Below are positions 1 to 9,187 of a stretch of DNA of 64,000 bases, piece after piece. A model generated the notes under the pieces. That model was not told the origin of the DNA, ran no database searches, and saw only the letters and a program-made list of their open reading frames with translations. Position numbers and translations under genes: made by a program. Origin of the DNA: Tahibacter harae (GTDB lineage Bacteria; Pseudomonadota; Gammaproteobacteria; Xanthomonadales; Rhodanobacteraceae); contig NZ_JANFQO010000028.1 in the NCBI RefSeq assembly GCF_024437735.1, positions 1 through 64,000 of the forward strand, read 5' to 3'. The first letter of the stretch is position 1. Every line of letters starts with the position of its first letter.

Positions 1-363
1 GGGCGCTTCGTGAGTTCCGGCATGCGGCTCCAGGCTCTCCCTCGGTTGCTCACCAGGGGCTTTACGGGCGCGCATGCCGGCTCTCGACGCCTAGAGTACG
101 GGGGCGGCGAGACATAAGGGCTTTTCGCGTCGCCGTGCAGTCGCGCAAGCCTGTTTACTGCAGCCGCCCTGACAAACAGCCGCCGCGTCTTGTCATGGTA
201 ATGAATCACTGCGCCTGTCCGCCGCATCAAAGGCCGAGGTATCAAAAGCGATACATCAAAGGCGATGCATCAAAGGCAATGCACTATACGCCGCTCACTA
301 AAAACTGCGCATCGAAAGGCGACTCACAAAGCAGCGCATCGAAGACAAGGTACCCAAAAAACC
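1..363. other. Left-edge non-coding stretch with short degenerate repeats
   Basis: I see no convincing gene here; the open frames lack a recognisable protein and a ribosome site. Between about 225 and 325 there are several imperfect copies of a 14-16 base unit of the form gcatcaaaggc-atg, with looser copies in front and behind. The stretch lies downstream of the leftward metalloprotease and its terminator. It may belong to the spacer of a gene outside the window. Confidence 0.4.
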
Positions 364-394
364 ATAAAAAAGCCGGGCGGTCTCCCGCCCGGCT
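364..394 (-). terminator. Rho-independent terminator of the metalloprotease gene
   Basis: A perfect 10-bp stem (371-380 with 385-394, AGCCGGGCGG) closes a 4-base loop. Read on the minus strand it is followed by a run of six T. It lies about 60 bases past the stop codon of the leftward metalloprotease gene, the expected place for its intrinsic terminator. Confidence 0.85.
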
Positions 395-456
395 CCCTTG
401 CGCTCTCTTCATCCGCTGCGTCCTGGAACGCAGCTTCCGATCAGTGCTGCATCAGC

Positions 457-2595
457 TCAGAACGTGATGCTCCAGCTGTCGATCTTGCCCACATCCCCAG
501 GACCGTTGTCGTTCACGCGCAGGCGCCAGGTGCCGTTGAGCGGTTCGCTGGACAGGTTCACCGTATACGTCTGCACGATATTGTCGGTGCCGCCGCCGGC
601 GCGGTTGTGCAGCACGTAGACGCTGCCGTCGGGCGCGACCAGATCCACCTTCAGGTCGCCCTGGTAGGTGTGCACGATGTTGACGGCGACCTGCGCGTTG
701 GACGGCGCGTTGCCGCTGCGGCCGGAGACCGTGATCGGGCTTTCCACGGTGGCGTTGTCGCTGATGGCGACATCGGTGGTATTGCTGTAGGTCTGCGTGC
801 CGCCGCCGCCGGTGCTGTAGTTGCCGACGATGCTCAGGCCCGAGAACGCCGCATAGGCGCGCAGCATGACGTGGTAGGTGCCGGCGCTGGGAGCGGCGAT
901 GGTGCAGGTTTCGGCGTTGGTCGAGCCTTCCGACTTGCAATCGTAGGTGGTCGTGGTCGGCGCGCTGCCGAAGCGCACGAACATGTCCGCATCGCCGCTG
1001 CCGCCGGAGGTGGTGAAGGTCAGGTTGGTCGCACCGGCCGGCACCGCCAGCGTATAGGCCAGCGACGTATTGGTCGCTGCCGACTGTCCGGTCAGCGCCA
1101 CACCGCGGGTGAGCGCACCGCCGCCGCCGCCGCCTTCGCAGTTGCCCAGGCAGCTGCCGCCTTCGACGCGGTTGCGGATGGTGGTCGCCGGCTGCGAGCC
1201 GAAGCCGCGGTTGAAGTTGATGCCGACATTGGTCAGATGGCAGTAGCTCATGATGGTGCCGCCGCCGGAGGGATTGCCCGGCAGCGGGCAGCCGCCTTCG
1301 GTGGCGCCGGAGCAGCCGTCGATCGCGGTGTTGTTGCCGTTCCACACGCAGGCGTGGGTATGGCGCGAACCGAGCAGATGGCCGGCCTCGTGGGTCACTA
1401 CGCTGACTGTCCAGGAATACGTAGGCACCGTGTTGTACGAGGACTGCACGCCGCTGGTGCACATGCTGGCCGAGCGCGAGGCGTTGCAGATGCCGCTGAA
1501 GCCCGCGGCCACGCCGCCGCCGAGCGAGCGGAAGGTCAGCAGCTGGGCGATGGTGCCGGTGAAGCTCGACGCACGGTTGCTCTGGAAGCTGGACAGGTTG
1601 CTGGTCGAGCTGGAACCGTTGTATGGATCGGCCGACGTCCAGATATAGGCCTGCTGCAGCTTCAGCGTGATGCCGTCGTTGGCGTACAGGGTGGAGGAGT
1701 TGTTGAACACGGCAGTGACGTAGTCGGTCGCCGCCTGCAGGCTGCCGCGGTTCTGGAAGATGTCGTACTCGGCTTCCATCCATTCCGTCGCGCACTTCAC
1801 CGTCTGCAGCTCGTCGCTGGCCTTGCTGCCTGCGCCGGCACTGGCCGCCGCCACCGCCGGTGCTTCAGCGGCTGCGGCTTCCTCGGCCGGATCGTCCCAG
1901 AACTTGGCCAGGGAGCCGCGCGGCCCGCCCTTGAGATCCATCGCGCAGCCCGGCGCGCCGCTCTTGTCGAGCAGGGCGGATTCGGCGTAGATGATATGGC
2001 GGTTGCTGCGGTTGAGGCCTTCCAGCTTGCCTATGACCCAGTTGCCTTCGGTCGCAGTGGAGAAGGTGCCGATGATTTCGCTGTCGAACACGCTGACCGC
2101 GGCGAAGGAGGACGGCTCGCCCTTGACGATGCCGCGGTAGTGCAGGCCGCGGCTGATCTTGCTGGTGTCCTCGCCGCCGCTGGCGGTGATCTTGAAATCC
2201 GGCGCGAAGATGTCGTGGGCGAACAGTTCCAGCTCCACCGTGCCGCGCTCGCGCGTGGGCAGGGCCAGCGTGATCGAGCTGGGCTGGGCCTTCTGCAATG
2301 CGGCGATGGCACCGGTGTCCAGTTCCAGCAGCGTGCCGCTGCTGACGGCGAGCTGGGTCACCGGATCGGCGCTGGCGGATCGGCTCGTGGCCGGCGTGAA
2401 CAGGTTGACCTGGGCCAGGCTGTCCGCCTTGCCGCGGTAATTGTCCAATTGTATTGAAATGGTGCTCGCTCTGGCTTGCGGCGGCTCGGCGGCGTTGCCG
2501 GCGCCGGCGGTGAGTGCCAGGAACAGGCAGGCGGGCAGGGCGGCGCGCCACAGCGCGGCGCCCCAGCGGCGGTGATGTTGCGTTGATGCGTTCAT
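457..2595 (-). CDS. Secreted zinc metalloprotease with PPC and P domains
   Basis: A 712-residue exported protease. It starts with a Sec signal peptide (about residues 1-30, ending near GAGNAA) and a prodomain-like region to about residue 290. The catalytic domain carries HEAGHLLGSRH at residues 402-412, the HExxHxxGxxH zinc signature of reprolysin/metzincin peptidases. A bacterial pre-peptidase C-terminal (PPC) domain follows (about 498-600), then a proprotein-convertase P-type beta-sandwich (about 601-712). I chose the ATG at 2595 rather than an earlier in-frame start at 2739 because it has GGGAGGGAAAG 6-16 bases upstream and opens directly into the signal peptide. The gene is monocistronic with its own terminator. 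Extracellular proteolysis is the likely role; the substrate is unknown. Confidence 0.9.
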   Translation of the reverse strand: MNASTQHHRRWGAALWRAALPACLFLALTAGAGNAAEPPQARASTISIQLDNYRGKADSLAQVNLFTPATSRSASADPVTQLAVSSGTLLELDTGAIAALQKAQPSSITLALPTRERGTVELELFAHDIFAPDFKITASGGEDTSKISRGLHYRGIVKGEPSSFAAVSVFDSEIIGTFSTATEGNWVIGKLEGLNRSNRHIIYAESALLDKSGAPGCAMDLKGGPRGSLAKFWDDPAEEAAAAEAPAVAAASAGAGSKASDELQTVKCATEWMEAEYDIFQNRGSLQAATDYVTAVFNNSSTLYANDGITLKLQQAYIWTSADPYNGSSSTSNLSSFQSNRASSFTGTIAQLLTFRSLGGGVAAGFSGICNASRSASMCTSGVQSSYNTVPTYSWTVSVVTHEAGHLLGSRHTHACVWNGNNTAIDGCSGATEGGCPLPGNPSGGGTIMSYCHLTNVGINFNRGFGSQPATTIRNRVEGGSCLGNCEGGGGGGALTRGVALTGQSAATNTSLAYTLAVPAGATNLTFTTSGGSGDADMFVRFGSAPTTTTYDCKSEGSTNAETCTIAAPSAGTYHVMLRAYAAFSGLSIVGNYSTGGGGTQTYSNTTDVAISDNATVESPITVSGRSGNAPSNAQVAVNIVHTYQGDLKVDLVAPDGSVYVLHNRAGGGTDNIVQTYTVNLSSEPLNGTWRLRVNDNGPGDVGKIDSWSITF

Positions 2596-3335
2596 TCGAT
2601 CTTTCCCTCCCGGTGTACGAATGGCCGCTGGCGCGGCATGTTCGACCTCCCTGTCACCGGTGCGCGACGCAGGGCGGCAGCGCCCGGCGCGGCTGCAGGA
2701 GGCAAAGCCGCGCGCAGCCGCGGCGGCGGCTGGTGTCACGACTGATTGCGCGTCTTGCGTACCCGCAGGCGATCTCGTCGCTGCCGCGGATGGAGTACCC
2801 CTGCTCCATCCTGTCGGCGCGGGCTGGCGGCAGATCGCGGCTGTGGCGGCTGCGTCATCGAACGTGCGCAGATCCGCCTTCGAGCTGTCCCGCGATCCCT
2901 GTGTGCCGCCGGCTTGCGCCGTCTACCCGTTGCCTGGCACCTCTCCCGGGGCGACGGTGTACACGCTCGCTGCGGCAATGGCAACGCATGGGCATAGGAG
3001 AATTGTGCATATGTGCGCTGGTTCACTTGTCCGGCTGCGGGCGGAGGCGGACTCGTTTTTTCCGACGAACGTGTGTTCGTCCTGCGTTGCAGCAGGCGTT
3101 GTAGCTGAACACCGCGCAGGCTTATGGCGGCGATCGTCGGCGGATGCGCCAGATCAGCCGCAACGGCCGCGGCGGCGACAGGGTCGGTCTTGCGTCGCAG
3201 CATGCGCAGGTCGACCGATAACCAAGGAACCCGGCCGCTTGAGCCCGCCAGCGCCGGGCGCCGCCGCTGCCGGCCACAGCGGGGCGCGCAGGCCTGTGGG
3301 AAACTCCCGTTTCGGACCGGATTGCGAGGTGGACG
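2596..3335. other. 740-bp divergent intergenic region, no gene seen
   Basis: This region separates the leftward metalloprotease from the rightward AAA+ gene and must hold both promoters. Long open frames cross it on both strands, but they only continue the antisense frames of the neighbouring genes and have arginine/alanine-rich composition typical of GC-rich shadows. I could not assign -35/-10 boxes with confidence. Confidence 0.45.
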
Positions 3336-6300
3336 ATGGGGCTGGTGTTCGTGCTGGGTGCGGTAGTGGGCTTTCTCGCGGCGTGGTCGCTGCTGCCGCG
3401 CGCAGCGGCGCGGCGTCCGCCGCCGCCGGCAGCGACGGAATCGCAGACCGGGACTGCACCGGCATCCAGCGCGGAAACTGCCGCCGTCGCCATGACGGAA
3501 ACCGCTGCCGTGCCCGCGCCGGGCGCGGATCCCTCCGCTGCCGCCGCCGAAGAGGTTGCGGCGGCCGGACCCGCGCCCGGCGAAGCCCGCCCCGAAGCCA
3601 CGCCGCGCGAACGCCTCTATGTGCTGCTGCGGCCCTGCGTCGAACGCATGGAAAGTTTCGACCACCCCGACGAGCTGGCCGCCATGGCCGAATTCACTGC
3701 TGCGGTGGAACTGCTCGCCGGCAGCGCCTTCAGCACGCGCGAGCGCCTGGAGAGCGTGCCCGCGCGCAACGTGCCGCTGAGCTGCGCCGCGCTGGTCGCG
3801 CTGCACCGTGCCGGCGATGTGGTGCCGCTGGACGTGGTGCGCACGGTCGAAGGCCTGGGCTATTTCAGCCTGCACTACGCGCTGGGCTATCTCGCCGCGC
3901 ATCCGCATCCGGCCAGCCTGGACGGCCTGCTGCCGCGCATGAACGAATGGTGGTTCGACCATCCGCTCACGCGCGCGGCGCTGCAGCGCTATTTCGATGC
4001 GCTGCCGGCACAGGCGCCCCTGGGCGAAGGTGTGGCCGGCCTGCATCCGGGCCAGCTGACTGCGCTGCAAGGCTGGCTGGCCGGCAGCGGCCATGCGCGC
4101 GGCAGCGAGCTGGCCGCGCAGCTGGCGCAGCAGCTGCGCGCGCGGGAAGACCGCGAAACCCTGGCCCAGGTCGGCCGCCTGATCGAGGCCACCGATGCCG
4201 ACGGCGAGATCGCCGCGCCCGGCGACGCCGAAGCGATCCAGCGCCTGCTGACCCTGCTCACGCGCGAGCCGCGCAGCAGCGCCGTGCTCACCGGCCCCCA
4301 GGGCAGCGGCAAGAGCACGCTGATCCGCCAATGCCTGCGCCAGCTCGCCGCACAGGGCTGGTGCGTGCTGGAAGCCAGTCCGTCGCAGGTGCTGGCCGGG
4401 CAGAAATACATCGGCGAACTGGAAGGCCGCGTCACCGCCATGGTGCGCGCGCTGAACCGGCCCAACGCACTGTGGTACGTGCCCGAGGCGCACCAGCTGC
4501 TGGAGAAGGGGCGCAGCATCAGCGATTCCAGCGGCATCCTCGACCTGCTGCTGCCGCATCTGGAAAAGCGCGAGATCCGCCTGCTCGGCGAAAGCCCGCT
4601 GGATGCGTGGAGCCGCGTGATCGCGCAGCGCCCGCGCGTGCAGAACCTGGTCACCGGGCTGAATGTGGAAGCGCTGGACCGCGCCGAGACGCGCGATCTC
4701 GCGCTGGCCTGGGCCGCCGCGGCGGCGCAGGCCTGCGGCGCCGAAGTCGCCGGCGCGGAGCTGGTCAACGAAGCCATGAACCTCGCCGCGCAGCAGTTCC
4801 CCGAGCGCGCCGAACCCGGCCGCAGCCTGCGCCTGCTGCAGGAAAGCCTGCGCGCGGCGCAGCAGGCGGATCCGCCGCAACTGCCGCTGACGCGGGCGCA
4901 GATCCTCGCCACGCTGGCGCGCCAGTCCGGCCTGCCGCTGGAAATCCTCGACGGCGGTGCGCAGCTGGATCTGGCCCAGGTGCGTGGTTTCTTCACCCGC
5001 CGCGTGATCGGCCAGGACGAAGCCGTGGATGCACTGGTCGACCGCATCGCCATGCTCAAGGCCGGCCTCACCGATCCGCACCGGCCGCTGGGCGTGTTCC
5101 TGTTCGCCGGCCCCACCGGCACCGGCAAGACCGAACTGGCCAAGGCGCTGGCCGAATACCTGTTCGGCTCGCGCGAGAAGCTGCTGCGCTTCGACATGAG
5201 CGAATACCAGTCCGAAGATGCCTACTGGCGCCTGATCGACGAGGGCAGCGGCGAGCGCGCCACCTCGCTGACCGGCCGCATCCGCCAGACTCCGTTCGCG
5301 GTGGTGCTGCTGGATGAGTTCGAGAAATCCCATCCGCGCGTGTGGGACCTGTTCCTGCAATTGTTCGACGACGGCCGCCTCACCGACCGCCAGGGCAATA
5401 CCGCGGATTTCCGCCACAGCCTCATCATCCTGACCAGCAATGTCGGCTCCACCGTGACCCGGCGCAGCGGGCCGGGCTTCGTCGCCGCGGCGGATGCCTC
5501 GGCGCGCGGCGAGGCCGAGCGCGCGCTGTTCGCCACCTTCCGCCGCGAATTCCTCAACCGGCTGGACCGTATCGTCATCTTCCAGCCGCTGTCGCGCACA
5601 GTGATGCGCGACATCCTGCACAAGGAACTGGAGCTGGTGCTGGCCCGGCGCGGTTTCCGCGCGCGCGACTGGGCGGTGGAATGGGAACCGTCGGCGGTAG
5701 ATTTCCTGCTCGAACGCGGCTTCACGCCCGATCTGGGCGCGCGCCCGCTGCGCCGCGCGATCGACCAGCACCTGCTGGCGCCGCTGTCGCGCACCATTGT
5801 GGAAAACCGCGTGCCCAGCGGCGGCCAGTTCCTGTTCGTGACCGGCGCCGGCGATGCGCTGCAGGTGCGCTTCGTCGATCCGGACGCGGCGCCGGAAGCG
5901 CGTCCCGCGGCCGTCAGCACGGCCGGCGCCGATCTGCGCGCACTGGCGCTGGATCCGTCCGCCGACGCCGCGGCGCGCGCCGCACTGCAGGCCGCGCTGG
6001 CCGCCTGCGAGCAGCGTCTGCAACAACCGGACTGGCTGGAACTGAAAGAACAGGCGGCGCAGGCCATGCAGGCGCGCGACTTCTGGGACAGCGCCGCGCG
6101 CCAGTCCGTACTGGACCGGCTCGAACGCATGGACCGCATCGAAAACGCCGTGCGCGGCGCGCACTCGCTGACCCAGCGCGTGACCGGCGGCGGCCGCGGC
6201 GTGCTCGACGTGGTGCGCCGCCTGGCCGTGCGCCTGCACCTGATCGAACTGGCGACCACGGCCTTGCTGGCCGATGAAGCCGAAGACGCCCAGCTGGAAT

Positions 6301-6716
6301 TGCTGCCGGCCGACCGCGCCGCCGCCGACACCGTGGCGTGGTGGGAAAAGCTCGCGCACATGTACCTGGACTGGGCCGAGCAGCGCGGCATGCGCGTGCG
6401 CGTGCTGGAACGCGACCCGCGCCAGGCGCGCCTGCGTCTGCAGGTCAGCGGCTTCGGCGCCTGGCAGTCGCTGCGCGACGAACGCGGCCTGCATGTGCTG
6501 GAGCGCGGCGAGGGCAATCCCGCCGAGCGTTTGCGCCTGCGCGTGCGTGTCGCCGCGGACGGCGGTCCCGGTTTCGATGCGGAACCCGAGGCCGAATCCC
6601 GCCTCTGCCGCCGCTATCAGGAACAGCCCACGCCGCTGGTGCGCGACGCCGTGCGCGGCTGGCGCAGCGGAAGGCTGGACAAGGTGCTGGGCGGGGATTT
6701 CGATTTGATGCAATGA
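3336..6716 (+). CDS. Membrane-anchored ClpB-like AAA+ protein fused to an RF2-like domain lacking GGQ
   Basis: A 1126-residue protein. An N-terminal transmembrane segment (about 3-20) and a proline/alanine-rich linker lead to two AAA+ modules. The first has Walker A GPQGSGKS (about 319-326), but its Walker B position reads ALWYVPEAH (near 378) without the acidic DE pair, so hydrolysis there is doubtful. The second is a full Clp/Hsp100 module: GPTGTGKT (592-599), VVLLDEFEK (656-664), sensor-1 LTSN (near 699), then a ClpB D2-small-type domain. The last 230 residues resemble the PCRF domain of peptide-chain release factor 2: DFWDSAARQ near 915 and MYLDWAEQRGMRVRVLE at 1009-1025. They end in VRDAVRGWRSGRLDKVLGG, much like the RF2 C-terminal tail, but no GGQ domain lies between. 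The ATG at 3336 has GAGGTGG upstream. I infer a membrane-tethered, possibly ribosome-linked unfoldase. Confidence 0.8.
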   Translation: MGLVFVLGAVVGFLAAWSLLPRAAARRPPPPAATESQTGTAPASSAETAAVAMTETAAVPAPGADPSAAAAEEVAAAGPAPGEARPEATPRERLYVLLRPCVERMESFDHPDELAAMAEFTAAVELLAGSAFSTRERLESVPARNVPLSCAALVALHRAGDVVPLDVVRTVEGLGYFSLHYALGYLAAHPHPASLDGLLPRMNEWWFDHPLTRAALQRYFDALPAQAPLGEGVAGLHPGQLTALQGWLAGSGHARGSELAAQLAQQLRAREDRETLAQVGRLIEATDADGEIAAPGDAEAIQRLLTLLTREPRSSAVLTGPQGSGKSTLIRQCLRQLAAQGWCVLEASPSQVLAGQKYIGELEGRVTAMVRALNRPNALWYVPEAHQLLEKGRSISDSSGILDLLLPHLEKREIRLLGESPLDAWSRVIAQRPRVQNLVTGLNVEALDRAETRDLALAWAAAAAQACGAEVAGAELVNEAMNLAAQQFPERAEPGRSLRLLQESLRAAQQADPPQLPLTRAQILATLARQSGLPLEILDGGAQLDLAQVRGFFTRRVIGQDEAVDALVDRIAMLKAGLTDPHRPLGVFLFAGPTGTGKTELAKALAEYLFGSREKLLRFDMSEYQSEDAYWRLIDEGSGERATSLTGRIRQTPFAVVLLDEFEKSHPRVWDLFLQLFDDGRLTDRQGNTADFRHSLIILTSNVGSTVTRRSGPGFVAAADASARGEAERALFATFRREFLNRLDRIVIFQPLSRTVMRDILHKELELVLARRGFRARDWAVEWEPSAVDFLLERGFTPDLGARPLRRAIDQHLLAPLSRTIVENRVPSGGQFLFVTGAGDALQVRFVDPDAAPEARPAAVSTAGADLRALALDPSADAAARAALQAALAACEQRLQQPDWLELKEQAAQAMQARDFWDSAARQSVLDRLERMDRIENAVRGAHSLTQRVTGGGRGVLDVVRRLAVRLHLIELATTALLADEAEDAQLELLPADRAAADTVAWWEKLAHMYLDWAEQRGMRVRVLERDPRQARLRLQVSGFGAWQSLRDERGLHVLERGEGNPAERLRLRVRVAADGGPGFDAEPEAESRLCRRYQEQPTPLVRDAVRGWRSGRLDKVLGGDFDLMQ

Positions 6717-6799
6717 GGCGGCGGCGCGCTGGCCTGCGCGGCGGCGGCCCGCCGCTGCGCTATGCTCCGGCGCTGCACACCGATCGAGGAAACGAGCGG

Positions 6800-7978
6800 A
6801 TGAACAGGTTCGTCATTGCTGCAACGGCTTCCCTGCTGCTGGCTGGCTGCGCTTCGGCGCCGAAACAGGCGGACGACCTGCACCGCCGCCTGCTGACGCT
6901 GGACACGCACTTGGACACGCCCATGCACTTCGGCCGCGCCGGTTGGAGTTTCGGCGACCGGCACGACTATGCGACGGATCTGATCCAGGTCGATCTCGCG
7001 CGCATGGATGCGGGCGATCTGGATGGCGGCTTCTTCGTGATCTACACCGCGCCGGGGCCGCTGGATGCCGCCGGCTATGCCAAGGCGCTGGCCTTCGCGC
7101 GGGAGCGCGCGGACCTGATCCATGCGACCGTGGCGAAATTTCCCGGACGCATCGCGCTGGCCACGCGCGCCGACGATGCGGCGCGGCTGGATGCCGCGGG
7201 CAGGCGCTTTGCCTACCTCAGCATGGAAAACAGTTATCCGCTGGGCGAGGACCTGGGCCTGCTGCGCGAGTTCTACCAGCGCGGCGTGCGCATGGCCGGC
7301 CCGGTACATACCAAGAGCAACCAGTTCGCCGATTCCTCCACCGACAAGCCGCAGTGGCACGGCCTCAGCCCGCTGGGCCGCGAATGGGTGGCGCAGATGA
7401 ACCGGCTGGGCATGGTCATCGACGCCAGCCACGCCTCGGACGAAGCCTTCGACCAGATGCTGGCGCTGTCGCGCACGCCGCTGATCCTGTCGCATTCCGG
7501 TTCGCGCACGATCTGGGACCATCCGCGCAATCTCGACGACGCGCGCCTGCGCAAGCTGGCCGCTGCCGGCGGCGTGGTCAGCGTGACTACGGTCTATCTG
7601 ACAACGATGAACCTGAGCCCCGAGCGCGAGGCCCTGTTCGACAAGCTGGAACATATCGGTGCGGCCACGCCGGCCGAGCAGGCGAAGCTGACCGCCGACA
7701 CGCGCGCGCTGGACAAGACCCGGCCGCTGTGGGACCAGGATTTTGAAGGCTTCATGAAAAGCCTGCTGCACCTGATCGAAGTCGTCGGCGTGGACCACGT
7801 CGCCTTCGGCGGCGACTGGGACGGCGGCGGCGGACTGCGCGATATGGAAGACATCGGCGCCCTGCCCAAGGTCACCGCGCGCCTGCGCGCGGCCGGCTAT
7901 TCCGAGGCCGATCTGGAGAAGCTGTGGAGCGGCAACGTGCTGCGGCTGCTGCGCGCGGCGGAAGCAGCGCGGCAGTGA
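6800..7978 (+). CDS. Lipoprotein membrane dipeptidase (peptidase family M19)
   Basis: A 392-residue M19 (renal/membrane dipeptidase) homologue predicted to hydrolyse dipeptides at the cell envelope. It begins with a lipoprotein signal whose lipobox LAGC ends at Cys17. The metal-binding DTHLDTP (His37, Asp39) follows, then the conserved MENSYPLG glutamate region, DASHAS and LSHSGSR histidine motifs, and a C-terminal GGDWDGGGG. The ATG at 6800 is chosen over a much earlier in-frame start because GAGGAAA lies 8 bases upstream and the lipoprotein signal starts there. It follows the AAA+ gene by 83 bp on the same strand, so the two may be co-transcribed. No internal terminator is evident. Confidence 0.9.
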   Translation: MNRFVIAATASLLLAGCASAPKQADDLHRRLLTLDTHLDTPMHFGRAGWSFGDRHDYATDLIQVDLARMDAGDLDGGFFVIYTAPGPLDAAGYAKALAFARERADLIHATVAKFPGRIALATRADDAARLDAAGRRFAYLSMENSYPLGEDLGLLREFYQRGVRMAGPVHTKSNQFADSSTDKPQWHGLSPLGREWVAQMNRLGMVIDASHASDEAFDQMLALSRTPLILSHSGSRTIWDHPRNLDDARLRKLAAAGGVVSVTTVYLTTMNLSPEREALFDKLEHIGAATPAEQAKLTADTRALDKTRPLWDQDFEGFMKSLLHLIEVVGVDHVAFGGDWDGGGGLRDMEDIGALPKVTARLRAAGYSEADLEKLWSGNVLRLLRAAEAARQ

Positions 7979-8268
7979 GCACATCGTTCGCAGTGCCGGC
8001 GGCATCAGGCTCCTGTCTGGGGCGCCTGCGCCAGCCGTTCGCTGATCGCACGCCATCGCGCTGCGTGCGGGCGGCAGTATCGGCATGGCCGGCGGTGGGT
8101 TCATCCCCATGCCTGCGTCAGCCATGGCGATGAACTCGCCTCGCCAACCCGCCTGCACTCGCGACCACAACCGCAAAATCCTGAACTCGAATCTCGAATC
8201 CTGGCTGCGGATTTCAGCGCATCCATCCGCTTGACCTTGTCCCAAGGGCAGCCCCGAGACTGGCGCCG

Positions 8269-9021
8269 ATGACGAAGTCCACCCCATCCTATCTGCGCAT
8301 CGGCGAACTGGCCGCGCGCAGCGGCGTCAGTGCCAAGGCGCTGCGGCTGTACGAGCAGCGCGGCCTGCTGCAGCCCGCCGCGCATTCGGCCGCGGGCTAT
8401 CGGCTCTACGGCAGTGCGGCGCTGGCGCGGCTGGGGCAGATCCTGCTGCTGCGCCGGGCGGGTTTCAGCCTGGCGCAGATAGGCCGGCTGCTGGCGCGCG
8501 ATCCGGGCGTGGCGGCGCATCTGCTGCGCGAGCGCATCGCCGTGCTGGAACGCGAATGCAGCGAGCGCCAGCAGACCCTGCTCGCGTTGCGCCGGCTGCA
8601 GCACGGCGTGGTTTCGTCATCGACCCTGGACCTCGACGAACTGGTGGAGACCATCGCAATGACGACGCAATTGAATGTGGAATGGACGGCGCAGCAGCGG
8701 GCGGATTTCGCCCGCCGCGCCGAGCAGCTGGGCGCGGCCGGCCTGGCCGAGGCGCAGCAGCTGTGGCCGGAACTGATCGCCCAGGTGCGCGCGGCGCTGG
8801 AGGCCGGCGTGCCGGCGGAAGCACCCGCGGCGCAGGCGCTGGCCCAGCGCTGGTATGCGCTGGTGCAGGCCTTCACCGGCGGCGACGCGGAAGTGACGCG
8901 CAAGCTGGGCCGGGCGTATCAGGCGCAGCCGCAGGCCATGGCGGCGCAGGGACTCGATCCGGCGCTGTTTGCCTATGTGGGCGCGGCGCTGCGGGCGGCG
9001 GGATTGTCGCTGCCGGCTTGA
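8269..9021 (+). CDS. MerR-family regulator with TipAS-type effector domain
   Basis: A 250-residue transcription factor. The N-terminal MerR winged-helix (residues 8-75: YLRIGELAARSGVSAKALRL, then YEQRGLLQP) is followed by a dimerisation helix (about 85-115). The C-terminal part (about 140-250) resembles the TipA antibiotic-recognition (TipAS) domain, with the usual QRADFARRAEQLG and QRWYALVQAFTGGD blocks. TipAS regulators bind thiopeptides or other hydrophobic ligands and activate multidrug responses; the ligand here is unknown. The gene stands alone, and its ribosome site is weak. A strong bidirectional terminator lies downstream. Confidence 0.85.
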   Translation: MTKSTPSYLRIGELAARSGVSAKALRLYEQRGLLQPAAHSAAGYRLYGSAALARLGQILLLRRAGFSLAQIGRLLARDPGVAAHLLRERIAVLERECSERQQTLLALRRLQHGVVSSSTLDLDELVETIAMTTQLNVEWTAQQRADFARRAEQLGAAGLAEAQQLWPELIAQVRAALEAGVPAEAPAAQALAQRWYALVQAFTGGDAEVTRKLGRAYQAQPQAMAAQGLDPALFAYVGAALRAAGLSLPA

Positions 9022-9152
9022 AGTGCGCGGTGCAGGAAGACGGGAAGCTGCGGATCGGCGTCCCGGCCAAGGCTCGCACCTTGTCTGCCGGTTGCGCATT
9101 CCGATGTGCAGATTGCAGCGGATTCCGGCGAACGACAAAACCGGCGAACAGG

Positions 9153-9186
9153 AAAAAGGAGCCGGCAGTTGCCGGCTCCTTTCCGT
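9153..9186. terminator. Bidirectional terminator between the MerR-type and EF-G genes
   Basis: A perfect 12-bp stem (9156-9167 with 9170-9181) with a 2-base loop separates the convergent regulator and EF-G genes. The plus strand runs into CTTTCCGTTTT and the minus strand into a run of five T, so it can serve both genes. Confidence 0.85.
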
Positions 9187-9187
9187 T

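Noticed and set aside
265..2457. 730-codon rightward frame antisense to the metalloprotease
   Set aside because: Composition is Ala/Gly/Arg/His shadow coding; the minus strand has a signal peptide, zinc motif, ribosome site and terminator.
2736..6713. 1325-codon leftward frame opposite the AAA+ gene
   Set aside because: Very high GC gives stop-free antisense frames. The plus strand has full AAA+ and RF2-like motifs; the antisense product has none.
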